From the NCBI RefSeq assembly GCF_001613165.1, contig NZ_BDBV01000056.1:1-64000 (forward strand): DNA of 64,000 nucleotides, written 5' to 3'. The notes below the pieces were generated by a model, which worked only from the letters and a program-made list of their open reading frames with translations, had not been told where the DNA came from and searched no databases. The translations under genes and the position numbers were made by a program. Source of the DNA: Nocardia mexicana NBRC 108244. GTDB taxonomy: Bacteria > Actinomycetota > Actinomycetes > Mycobacteriales > Mycobacteriaceae. Below, piece after piece: positions 51,086-59,573 of the stretch. How positions within the stretch are numbered: position 1 is the stretch's first letter; every line of letters begins with the position of its first letter.

Positions 51086-51880
51086 GTGGTGACGTCGAAT
51101 ACGGGATTGGCCGGGCGGAGGTATGTGGTCACCGGTTCGGCTTCCGGCATCGGCGCGTCGACCACCGCGCTGCTTCGTGACCGCGGCGCGGAGGTCATCG
51201 GCTGCGATATCGACGACGCCGAGATCACCGCCGATCTCTCGACTCCCGAGGGCCGGAGTTCGCTGGTCGATCGGGTGCACGGGTACGGATCGATCGACGC
51301 CGTACTGGCGATCGCGGGCGGCGGCAGGACCGGACTGCTCGAGACGAACTACTTCGGCGCCGTCGCGACGCTGCAGGGCCTGCGCCCGCTGCTGGCCCGC
51401 AGTCCCGCACCGCGGGCCGTGGCGGTGTCGTCCACCGCGTCGCTGGCACCGGCGGACGACCGCATCGTGCAGGCGTGCCTCGACGGCGACGAGGCCGCGG
51501 CCGTCGGCCTGCTCGCCGCCGATTCGTCCGCCGGCGGCGAGACTGGCGGATACGGTATCGCCAAACGGGCCTTGAACCGCTGGGTCCGCCGCGTCGCCCC
51601 GACCGCCGAGTGGGCCGGTTCCGGTATCGCCCTCAACATCGTCGCCCCGGGCGTGGTCGACACCCCGGCGGCGGCGTGGATCCTCGGCGACGACGAGGTG
51701 CGCCGGGCCGTCGAAAACACTGCGCCGCAACCGTTCGGGGGCTTCCCGGGGCGACCGGAGTGGATCGCCGAGCTGCTGTGCTGGCTGTCGAGCCCGGACA
51801 ATCGCTTCGTGACCGGTCAGGTCGTCTTCGCCGACGGAGGTTCGGAGGCCGCGCTGCTCGGCGATCGGCACTGGCGATGA
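51086..51880 (+). CDS. Short-chain dehydrogenase/reductase
   Basis: This 264-residue Rossmann-fold oxidoreductase has the cofactor motif VTGSASGIGAS, the catalytic Ser in AVSSTAS and Tyr-x-x-x-Lys in YGIAKRA. The C-terminal VFADGGSEAAL is typical. It is probably NAD(P)-dependent. The start has two adjacent GTG codons preceded by AGAGG. It overlaps the AlkZ-like gene by ATGA, making a two-gene unit. Confidence 0.92.
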   Translation: MVTSNTGLAGRRYVVTGSASGIGASTTALLRDRGAEVIGCDIDDAEITADLSTPEGRSSLVDRVHGYGSIDAVLAIAGGGRTGLLETNYFGAVATLQGLRPLLARSPAPRAVAVSSTASLAPADDRIVQACLDGDEAAAVGLLAADSSAGGETGGYGIAKRALNRWVRRVAPTAEWAGSGIALNIVAPGVVDTPAAAWILGDDEVRRAVENTAPQPFGGFPGRPEWIAELLCWLSSPDNRFVTGQVVFADGGSEAALLGDRHWR

Positions 51881-53067
51881 CGCCCTCGGTGCGCGCGAGC
51901 GATGTGATCGGGTTTCGGCTGCGGTCGCACAATCTCACGCATCGACGGCCCGCGGGCGATCTGCACGAGGCCGCGGGTGCGTGCGGGGTGCAGAACAGCC
52001 CGCCGGGTTCGGCACTGCTGGCGCTGCATGCGCGTGTCGAGGATGTATCCCGGGACCGCGTCGACGACCTCGTCGGCGCGGACAGGAGCCTGCTGCAGAC
52101 CTGGTGTATGCGCGGCGCGCCGTTCTACTTCCCGACCGCGGACGCGCGGGTCTACACCACGGGCGTGCTGCCGCCCACCGAAACCGGACGGCGGCATCTG
52201 ATCTCCGGCGTCGATGACGCATTGACCCGGCTCGGCATGGGTTTGGACGAGGCCGTCGACCACGCGGCGGACGAGATCGACGCGGTCCTGTCCGGGCGGC
52301 AGTTGGCGATCGACGAGCTCGGCCGGGAGCTGTCCGAGCGCATTGCCCCGAAACTGCCTGCCGCCCAACGCGAGACCTGGCGGGCACTCGGCCCCTACGC
52401 CGCGAAGCAACCGCTGGGCGAGGGCGTGGCGCATTTCTGCCTCCGGATCCTGACGCTGCGCGGCATCGTCTGCTTCGCCCCGCGCAGCGCGAACAAGGCG
52501 CCGTTCGTCCTGCTGCGGGAATGGCTCGGCGAACCCCTGCCGCGGATCGAACCCGACGACGCCCGCCGCACCCTGCTGCGCCGCTACCTGCGGTGCTACG
52601 GCCCGTCCACCCGCCGCGACTTCGCTTCCTGGCTGGGCGTTTTCGCCGGTGACGTCGATCCCTGGTGGAACACGCTGGAAGACGAACTCGTCCCCGTCGA
52701 CTACGACGGCGGACGGACATGGATCCTCGCCGACGACCTCGACGCCCTGCGGGCTCCACCCGAGGCGCGCGGCGTGCGACTGCTCCCGCCGCGTGACCCC
52801 TACACCCAGATGCGGGACCGCGACACCATCGTCGACAAGAAGTTCCACCGCGAGGTGTGGAAGACGGTCGGCGAACCCGGCGCGGTGCTGGCCGACGGGG
52901 AGATCGCCGGAATCTGGCGGCCCCGCAAGAGCGGTCGCACACTGACGCTGACGATCACATCGTTCCGGCCGCTGACCGCCGGCGTGCGCAAGCGGGTGCG
53001 CCAGGAGGCCGATCACGTGGCCGAACTGCGCGGCGCCTCCGCCGCCCGGGTCGATTTCGAGAGCTGA
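51877..53067 (+). CDS. Winged-helix DNA-binding protein, AlkZ-like paralogue
   Basis: This 396-residue protein is a second HTH_42/AlkZ-like member. The N-terminus RASDVIGFRLRSHNLTHR and the winged-helix region are recognisable. The position corresponding to the glycosylase Gln-x-Gln reads VQNSPPGSA, so the second Gln is Ser. Either the activity differs or it is a non-enzymatic DNA-binding relative. The ATG overlaps the SDR stop as ATGA. Confidence 0.8.
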   Translation: MTPSVRASDVIGFRLRSHNLTHRRPAGDLHEAAGACGVQNSPPGSALLALHARVEDVSRDRVDDLVGADRSLLQTWCMRGAPFYFPTADARVYTTGVLPPTETGRRHLISGVDDALTRLGMGLDEAVDHAADEIDAVLSGRQLAIDELGRELSERIAPKLPAAQRETWRALGPYAAKQPLGEGVAHFCLRILTLRGIVCFAPRSANKAPFVLLREWLGEPLPRIEPDDARRTLLRRYLRCYGPSTRRDFASWLGVFAGDVDPWWNTLEDELVPVDYDGGRTWILADDLDALRAPPEARGVRLLPPRDPYTQMRDRDTIVDKKFHREVWKTVGEPGAVLADGEIAGIWRPRKSGRTLTLTITSFRPLTAGVRKRVRQEADHVAELRGASAARVDFES

Positions 53068-53254
53068 CACACCGCACGGGTCCGCGCGCCCGAACCGTGG
53101 AGGCCATGGTCGAAGATCACCACCGCGCTGCGAAAACGCTGTGACAAGACAGCGTGGGAAACCCCAATGTGCCTCACTACCATGGGATTTCGTCAGTTGT
53201 ATGCGGCAGGTCGCGGCCTCGTCGCAGTTCGAACCGTTGGTACGGAGGGCCGCG

Positions 53255-54808
53255 ATGAGTGCTGCCACCCGGCATGCCCCAGCCACCGCGCCCACGCCCG
53301 CGCTACCGGCGGTCGCGTGGCGCGAACTGTCGATCGTCGCCGGATTGTTCGCCGTCGTGCTGACCGCGAGGGTGGGACGGTACCCCTTCTGGGGAGACGA
53401 GCTGTATCTCGTTCCGGCCGGGCGGCGACCGTCCTGGAGCTACGCGGACCAGGGACCGCTGGTGCCGCTGCAGGCCCAGCTGTCGGATCTGGTGGCGCCG
53501 GGTTCCGCTGTGGCGCTTCGGCTTCCGGTCGTCGTACTGACCGTGGCGACGGTGCTGCTGGCCGCGCTGATCGCCCGCGAACTCGGTGGCGGCCGGGCGG
53601 CGCAGCTGGTGGCAGCCCTGGGCTACATCTGCACGCCGTTCGCGGTGCAGCAGTCCGCGGCGATCAGCACGTTCGCCTACGACGCCGCGCTCGCGAGCTT
53701 GGCCTGCTGGCTCCTGATCCGCTGGGTGCGCACCCGCCACGACGGGCTGTTGTTCGCGGCCGGAGTGGTTGCGGCAGTGGATTTTCAAGTGAAATGGCTG
53801 GTTCTCGCCCTCTGGGCGCTTCTGGCGCTCGGCGTGCTGCTGTGGGGCCCGCGGGAGGCGTTGCGCAGACCCGCGCTGTGGCTCGGTTCCGCGCTCCTGG
53901 CGCTCTCCACGATTCCGGCGTTGCTGTGGCAGGCCGGACACGGCTGGCCGCAGCTCGCGATCGGCGCGGAGATCCGCTCGGAGCAGACGACCATGGTCGA
54001 CGGGCAGCTCGCGTCGGCGATCCGGGAGCTGATACTGACCACGGGTCCGGGCGGCATCCTGCTGCTGCTCGGGATCTGGGCGGTGGCCCGCGCACCGCGG
54101 CTGCGTCCCTACCGCTTCCTGCTGCCGCTGGGCGTGCTGCCGCTGCTCGTCGTACTGGCGGCGGGCCTGCGGCCCTACTATCTGGGCGACGGGTTCGCGG
54201 TCTTCTCCGCCGTGGCAGCGGTCTACCTCGTAGGGGAGGGGACCCGCGATCGGATCGGCAAGCTGCTGTCGGCATATTTCGCGACCGGGGTCGTAGTGGT
54301 CGTGGCCGCGGTGTGTATATTGCCGCTGCCGCAGTCCTGGCTGCACGGCCCGGCAATTCGCAACGGCGACATGGCGGTTCGCGCCCAGGCGTTCGGGCTG
54401 CGCGGCTGGCCGCAGCTCGTCGAGACCGTCGAACGCGCCGTCGCCGCGCTGCCGGAAGGCGAGCGATCCGAGACCGTCATCGTGACCCAGAACTATTGGC
54501 AGGCGAGTGCCCTCGATGTGCTCTCGCGCGCGGACCTGCCGCCGGTGTACAGCCCGAGCCGCGGCTACGGCTATTTCGGTCCGCCGCCCGATACGGCGAC
54601 CCGGGTGCTCTACGTCGGCGGCGACAGCCTCGCGGCAGCCCTGCCGGACCGGTTCGCCGCGGCGACACCGGTGGCCCGACTCGACGACGCCGCCGGATTT
54701 CAGGGCGTGAACTACGGGATACGGGTCTGGTACTGCACGGGTCCGTTGCGTCCGTGGTCGCACACCTGGCCGGAGCTGATGTCGCTGCGTATCGAACACG
54801 GAACATGA
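53255..54808 (+). CDS. Multi-pass membrane glycosyltransferase-like protein (GT39-like)
   Basis: This 517-residue protein has about ten transmembrane segments and an early Asp-Glu in ARVGRYPFWGDELYLVPAG, the placement of the catalytic acidic residues in polyprenyl-phosphate-dependent mannosyl/arabinosyltransferases. A hydrophilic C-terminal domain follows. GGAGG precedes the ATG. Its acceptor and sugar are unknown. Confidence 0.8.
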   Translation: MSAATRHAPATAPTPALPAVAWRELSIVAGLFAVVLTARVGRYPFWGDELYLVPAGRRPSWSYADQGPLVPLQAQLSDLVAPGSAVALRLPVVVLTVATVLLAALIARELGGGRAAQLVAALGYICTPFAVQQSAAISTFAYDAALASLACWLLIRWVRTRHDGLLFAAGVVAAVDFQVKWLVLALWALLALGVLLWGPREALRRPALWLGSALLALSTIPALLWQAGHGWPQLAIGAEIRSEQTTMVDGQLASAIRELILTTGPGGILLLLGIWAVARAPRLRPYRFLLPLGVLPLLVVLAAGLRPYYLGDGFAVFSAVAAVYLVGEGTRDRIGKLLSAYFATGVVVVVAAVCILPLPQSWLHGPAIRNGDMAVRAQAFGLRGWPQLVETVERAVAALPEGERSETVIVTQNYWQASALDVLSRADLPPVYSPSRGYGYFGPPPDTATRVLYVGGDSLAAALPDRFAAATPVARLDDAAGFQGVNYGIRVWYCTGPLRPWSHTWPELMSLRIEHGT

Positions 54809-54854
54809 CCGGCAGTCCGGTCTGCGGTAGTCGATAGTCGAAAAGAGCGGTCTC

Positions 54855-55442
54855 TCAGACTGTTTCGAGCCAAGCGAGCAGCCGGTCGCCCTCGCGGTCC
54901 ATGACACTCGGATCCCGCAGCGCGTTGGCCATCAGGGACATGCCCTGATATCCGCTCACCAGCGTGAGCGCCAATCCTTCGGGATCCGGTCGGCCCAGTT
55001 CGCGGAACTGGCGTTCCACCCAGGTCAATAGCACCCGGATGACCTTGCCCGCCTCGTCGTCCAGCCCGCCCTCGGCCCGTTTGTCCAGTTCGGCGGCGAG
55101 AGTGCCGGTCGGGCAGCCGTATCGGGCCGTGAGATCGCGCTGACTCGTCCACGCTTCGACCAAGCCCGCGAGGCGCGCACGGGGATCGGCGAGCTCGTCC
55201 AGTCGAGCGGTGAGCAGTTCCAGCTGTCGTGTGTGCTCGGACAGCGCGGCGGTGACCAGTTCGTCCTTGGTCTTGAAGTAGTAGTACACGTTGCCCACGG
55301 GGACCTCGGCCGTCCGCGCGATATCGGCGATCGTCGTGCGTTCGGCTCCCTGCCGATGGATGACCTCCGCCGCCGCCTGCATGAGCCGCTGCCGCTTGGC
55401 ACTGGCCGCCCGGGCGCGGGGTGAGGCCTTCAAGTCAGTCAC
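54855..55442 (-). CDS. TetR-family transcriptional regulator
   Basis: This 195-residue regulator has the TetR HTH (TTIADIARTAEVPVGNVYYY followed by FKTKDEL). The C-terminal ligand-binding domain is of the TetR_C_11-like type. It is divergent from the NmrA-like gene at 55514, and two 16-bp repeats lie in the shared region, one overlapping its own start codon. Autorepression and repression of the divergent gene are expected. Confidence 0.93.
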   Translation of the reverse strand: MTDLKASPRARAASAKRQRLMQAAAEVIHRQGAERTTIADIARTAEVPVGNVYYYFKTKDELVTAALSEHTRQLELLTARLDELADPRARLAGLVEAWTSQRDLTARYGCPTGTLAAELDKRAEGGLDDEAGKVIRVLLTWVERQFRELGRPDPEGLALTLVSGYQGMSLMANALRDPSVMDREGDRLLAWLETV

Positions 55443-55504
55443 CCGACTAACTATACGTCCCGGAATGTGCTAGCGTTCGAGTAGTAAGTCAGCCAACTAA
55501 CTTA
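55437..55504. promoter_or_regulatory. Two TetR operator-like repeats
   Basis: AGTCACCCGACTAACT (55437-55452) and AGTCAGCCAACTAACT (55487-55502) match at 14 of 16 positions, 50 bp apart. The second is part of TAAGT-N10-ACTTA (55485-55504). They span the divergent promoter of the TetR and NmrA-like genes. Confidence 0.7.
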
Positions 55505-55513
55505 GGAATTCGG

Positions 55514-56347
55514 ATGATCGTAGTCACGGGCGCCACCGGAAACGTCGGCCGCGCGCTGGTCCGTACCCTCGCCGACGGGGGACACGAGGTCACGGCCGTG
55601 TCGCGCGGCATGACCGCGGGCGACGTGCCGCCCGGAGTGCGCGCGGTCGCCGCGGACCTCGCGCGGCCGTCCGCCGACCTACCCGCTACCGCGGAGGCGG
55701 CCTTCCTGCTGATCGGGGGAGATCTGATGATGACCGGGGATCCGGCCCGGGTCGTCGCTCCGTTCGCGGGGTACGGCAGGATCGTCCTGCTCTCCTCGCA
55801 GGGAGTGGATACGCGTCCGGACTCGATGTCACACGGCCGGGCGTTCGCGGCCTTCGAGCGGGCCGTCATGGACTCCGGGGCCGAGTGGACGATCCTGCGT
55901 CCCGGCGGCCTCGCATCCAACGCTTATGCCTGGGCGCCGTCGATCAAAGCCGCGCGCACGGTCGCCGCGCCCTTCGGTGAGGTCGGCCTCCCCGTTGTCG
56001 ACCCCGACGACATCGCCGCGGTCGCCGCGGTCGCGTTGACCCGGTCGGGTCATGCGAAGGCGATCTACGAACTGACCGGTCCCGCGCCGACGACTCCGCG
56101 CCAGCGTGCCGCCGCCCTCGGCGACGTTCTCGGCGAGTCCGTCGCCTTCGTCGAGCAGACCCGCGAGGAGGCGCGCGCCCAGATGCTCGCCTTCATGCCC
56201 CCGGCCGTCGCGGACACCACGCTGGACATTCTCGGCAGCCCGACGCCCCGCGAACAGGCCGTCAGCCCCGATATCGAGAAGATTCTCGGCCGGGCCCCCG
56301 GAACGTTCGCGGGCTGGGCGGAGCGGAACGCCGACGCATTCCGCTGA
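55514..56347 (+). CDS. NmrA-like NAD(P)-binding protein (atypical SDR)
   Basis: This 277-residue atypical SDR has the N-terminal cofactor motif VVTGATGNVGRALVRTLADG and an active-site region with WTILRPGGLASNAYA. Such proteins reduce quinones or sense redox state; TetR-controlled examples act in reductive stress. The direct neighbour TetR gene is divergent. A hairpin with 11-bp arms follows its stop. Confidence 0.88.
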   Translation: MIVVTGATGNVGRALVRTLADGGHEVTAVSRGMTAGDVPPGVRAVAADLARPSADLPATAEAAFLLIGGDLMMTGDPARVVAPFAGYGRIVLLSSQGVDTRPDSMSHGRAFAAFERAVMDSGAEWTILRPGGLASNAYAWAPSIKAARTVAAPFGEVGLPVVDPDDIAAVAAVALTRSGHAKAIYELTGPAPTTPRQRAAALGDVLGESVAFVEQTREEARAQMLAFMPPAVADTTLDILGSPTPREQAVSPDIEKILGRAPGTFAGWAERNADAFR

Positions 56348-56363
56348 CGGGTTCCAACGCCGA

Positions 56364-56399
56364 TGCGGCAGGCGGTCGCCTGCGATATCGCCTGCCGCA
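56364..56399 (+). terminator. Hairpin after the NmrA-like gene
   Basis: Perfect 11-bp arms TGCGGCAGGCG and CGCCTGCCGCA with a 14-nt loop lie 16 bases after the stop. No long T-run is visible, but the location fits a terminator. Confidence 0.7.
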
Positions 56400-56523
56400 C
56401 AATCGGTTCCCGCGTCTACGAATGACCATTACTTGACGGCCGGTAAGTGATGCTCCTACTCTGCGAGAAGCCCGTCCTGGCCGCCGTGGAGCGGAGGCCG
56501 GTGCAGATGATGGAGGTGGGGAT

Positions 56524-58041
56524 ATGCCGGGAATCAGCGTGCTGTGGCCGGGCCCGGCGGAGAACCTGGTCATGGATGCGGACGCGGTGAGCGACCTCGA
56601 TATCGATCGGGTCGTTTCCGCGATCGTCGGCCGGGACGAGTACGGACTGCGGGCCTGGTTCGCGCGACCGGTGCGCGACCTCGAAACCGTCCGATATCGG
56701 CAGGAAGTCTTCGCCGACCTCGCCGATGAATCGGCGCGGGCGGTATTCGACGAATTCTCGGCGGGTATGCGCGGTATGCGCGCACGGCTGGCGCGGCAGG
56801 ACCGGTTACATCATCCACAGCAGCGGCAGGGCTGGCAGCTCGCTGCCGCCGCGGACTACCTCGATACCGTCGCGCAGTTGGCCGAGGCCCTCACCCCGCT
56901 TCCGCTGAACTCCCGGGCGCTGACCCGATTTCGCGAGTTCGTCTCCGACTATGTCGCCGGGCCGGACTTCGGCCGTCTCGCCGCGAACGTCCACCGGGTG
57001 CGCCGGGCGCTGGAGGAGGTGCGCTACAGCCTGCGGCTCGTCGGACGAACCCTCGAGGTCGGTCCCGGCGGCACCGAGCCCGACTACAGCTCGACGATCG
57101 CGAAACTGTTCTCCCGCTTCGGCTGCGGGGGTCCGTCGGCGATCCGGCAGCGCTCGGAATGGGACGATATGAACCAGATGGAGGAGCAGATCCTCGATCG
57201 TGTCGCCACCCTGCACCCGTCCGCGTTCGGGCAGCTCGGCGAATTCGCCCGCAGTCACGAGCAATTCGCCCATCCCGATGTAACGGCCTTCGATCGCGAG
57301 ATCCAGTTCTATCTGACCTACCTCGCATTCGCCGGGCGGGTCGGCGGCTCGACCCGGGCAATGTGCCTGCCACGGTTGGCATCCCGGGGTGAGCCGATCC
57401 ATGCCGAAGCGGCCTTCGATCTCGCCCTGCTCACCCGTCGCGGGGACGCCGGAGTGGTGTGCAACGACTTCCGCCTGTCGGGACCGGAACGGGTCATGGT
57501 GGTGACCGGCCCGAATCAGGGCGGGAAGACGACCTTCGCCCGCACCGTGGGCCTGCTGATCTACTTCGCCGCCCTCGGCTGCCCGGTCCCCGCACGCACC
57601 GCGTGCCTGCCGCTGCCGGACCGGCTGTTCACACACTTCGAACGCGCGGAGCAGGCGGCCGATCCGGACGGGCGGCTCGCCGACGAACTCGTGCGCATCC
57701 GGGACACGCTGACGGCCGCCACGGCCGACAGCGTGATCGTCCTCAACGAGAGCTTCAGCGCGACCAGCACCGCCGATGCCGTCCGGATCGGCCGCGATGT
57801 GCTCGACCGGATCGTCGCGCGGGGCTCGATCGCCGTGTGGGTCACGTTCTTCGACGAACTGGCGCGCACCGGCCCGGCCACGGTGAGCATGGTCGCCGCC
57901 ACCGATCCGGACGATCCGTCCCGGCGCACATTTCGTATCGAACGCCGCGCGGCCGACGGCAATGCGCACGCCGTGGTGCTCGCCGAACGCTTCGGGCTGA
58001 CCTATGACCGCGTCGAGGCCAGGATCGCGTCGTGCGGGTGA
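56524..58041 (+). CDS. MutS-like ATPase 1
   Basis: This 505-residue protein has the core-lever and ATPase regions of the MutS family but no mismatch-binding domain I, no Smr domain and no MutS2 nuclease. Walker A is GPNQGGKTTF (about 329-338); the Walker B region is VIVLNESFSATS (about 404-415), with Asn-Glu in place of Asp-Glu. A helical N-terminal region precedes it. It is followed by a second MutS-like gene overlapping by 10 bp, so a heteromeric ATPase pair is likely. Function is unknown. Confidence 0.85.
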   Translation: MPGISVLWPGPAENLVMDADAVSDLDIDRVVSAIVGRDEYGLRAWFARPVRDLETVRYRQEVFADLADESARAVFDEFSAGMRGMRARLARQDRLHHPQQRQGWQLAAAADYLDTVAQLAEALTPLPLNSRALTRFREFVSDYVAGPDFGRLAANVHRVRRALEEVRYSLRLVGRTLEVGPGGTEPDYSSTIAKLFSRFGCGGPSAIRQRSEWDDMNQMEEQILDRVATLHPSAFGQLGEFARSHEQFAHPDVTAFDREIQFYLTYLAFAGRVGGSTRAMCLPRLASRGEPIHAEAAFDLALLTRRGDAGVVCNDFRLSGPERVMVVTGPNQGGKTTFARTVGLLIYFAALGCPVPARTACLPLPDRLFTHFERAEQAADPDGRLADELVRIRDTLTAATADSVIVLNESFSATSTADAVRIGRDVLDRIVARGSIAVWVTFFDELARTGPATVSMVAATDPDDPSRRTFRIERRAADGNAHAVVLAERFGLTYDRVEARIASCG

Positions 58042-59573
58042 ACCTCCTGCGGCCCGCCCGCGACAACACCGCACGGGCGGCCGTCGGCGACAGCGTCTTC
58101 GAAGATCTGGGTCTCGAATTGCTGTGTGGCGCAATGGCCGACGGGGATCCCGTCGTCCTCGAGGCGGTCCGCGCGGTCTTGGCGGCCCCGGAGACCGACC
58201 CCGGCGTGATCCGCTACCGGCATGCCGTGCTGGCCGACTGCCGTGCGCACCCGGCGGCGGTGCGTGAGTTTTACCGGATCGCCACCGAGGCAACCGAGGT
58301 CAAGCGCTGGACGGTCGGGCCCGCGCATCACGCCGATGGCAAGCTGCTGCTCGCGCGGCAACCGCTCCTCGAGCTGATCACCTCCCTGCGGCAGCTCAGC
58401 GCGCACTGCGACCGGCACGGCCGAGCGTTCCGGTCGCCTGGCTTCGGCGATCTGCTGGCCACCGTCGCCGCCGAACTCGACGACTCGTACCTCGACAGTA
58501 TCGAGACACAGTTGGCCGCAATGGATTTCGAGCACGGCATACACCTCGGCGCCGGGTTGGGGGCGGGCAATACGATCGCGAACGTCGTGCTGCACGAACC
58601 GATCCGCCGTCGCCGATTCGGCCTCGACCGCCGCACCGGGCACGCCTTCCGTGTCATCGAGGAACCGGAGGCCGAATTCGATCCCGTCATGCAGTTGCGC
58701 GGGCGGGCCCTGGCCGGGATCGCCGATGTCGTGAACGACGCGGCCGACCACGTGCAGGACTTCTTCCGGCGCCTGCGCGACGAACTCGCCTTCTACCTCG
58801 GCTGTCTGACCCTGTACGACCGCTTGACCGGCGCGGGACTGCCGGTGTGTCTCCCGACCCCGCATCCGGCCGGGACCCCGCGGCTGCGCTGCACCGGTTT
58901 GCGCGATGTCGCGCTGTGCCTGACCGCCGGTCGGCCCGGGTCCGGCGATCCCGGGCCGGGCCCTGCTTCCGGACGGAGTCTGTTGGTAGGCAACGATATC
59001 GACGCCAGCGGCCGTTCGCTCATCGTCGTCACCGGCGCGAACAGCGGCGGCAAATCCACCCTGCTGCGCGGCATCGGCGTCGCCCAGCTGATGATGCAGG
59101 CCGGAATGTTCGTGGTCGCCGACGGGTTCGAGGCCGATCTGTGCGACGGCATGTTCACCCACTTCGTCGCCGATGAGGACCGGACGATGTCACACGGCAA
59201 ACTGGTCGACGAACTGGCCCGCATGAGCCACATCGTCGACCGTCTCCGCCCGAATTCCCTGCTGCTGTGCAACGAGTCGTTCTCCTCCACCAGCGAACGC
59301 GACGCCACCCGCATCGCGGAGCCCCTCGTCGAGAGCCTCGTCGCGAACGGAATCCGCGTCGTATTCGTCACCCACCTCTACGAATTCGCCCATAGGCGTT
59401 ACTCGTCCGGGCAGTCGACCGACCTGTTCCTGCGCGCGGGACACCAACCCGACGGCACGCGCACGTTCCGTTTCGGCCCTGGGCCACCCGAACCGACCAG
59501 CCACGCCGCGGACGTGTTCCGCCGTATTCTCGGCCGCATGCCGGGAGAGATCGCTCACTTGGCATCTCCGTAG
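58032..59573 (+). CDS. MutS-like ATPase 2
   Basis: This 513-residue partner has Walker A GANSGGKSTLL (about 335-345) and Walker B LLLCNESFSSTSERDA (about 410-425) with the same Asn-Glu-Ser pattern. It also lacks the mismatch-recognition domain. Its GTG lies 10 bp inside the first gene, so the pair is translationally coupled. The two proteins are clearly different from each other, which argues for a heterodimer. The gene ends antisense to the polymerase gene by 19 bp. Confidence 0.85.
   Translation: MRVNLLRPARDNTARAAVGDSVFEDLGLELLCGAMADGDPVVLEAVRAVLAAPETDPGVIRYRHAVLADCRAHPAAVREFYRIATEATEVKRWTVGPAHHADGKLLLARQPLLELITSLRQLSAHCDRHGRAFRSPGFGDLLATVAAELDDSYLDSIETQLAAMDFEHGIHLGAGLGAGNTIANVVLHEPIRRRRFGLDRRTGHAFRVIEEPEAEFDPVMQLRGRALAGIADVVNDAADHVQDFFRRLRDELAFYLGCLTLYDRLTGAGLPVCLPTPHPAGTPRLRCTGLRDVALCLTAGRPGSGDPGPGPASGRSLLVGNDIDASGRSLIVVTGANSGGKSTLLRGIGVAQLMMQAGMFVVADGFEADLCDGMFTHFVADEDRTMSHGKLVDELARMSHIVDRLRPNSLLLCNESFSSTSERDATRIAEPLVESLVANGIRVVFVTHLYEFAHRRYSSGQSTDLFLRAGHQPDGTRTFRFGPGPPEPTSHAADVFRRILGRMPGEIAHLASP

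Noticed and set aside
51475-51876. N-terminal extension of the second AlkZ-like protein
   Set aside because: The region is the coding sequence of the SDR gene in another frame; the ATGA overlap at 51877 marks the real start.
53141-53254. Earlier start for the membrane glycosyltransferase-like gene
   Set aside because: The extra 38 residues are hydrophilic and lack a ribosome-binding site; GGAGG precedes the ATG at 53255.
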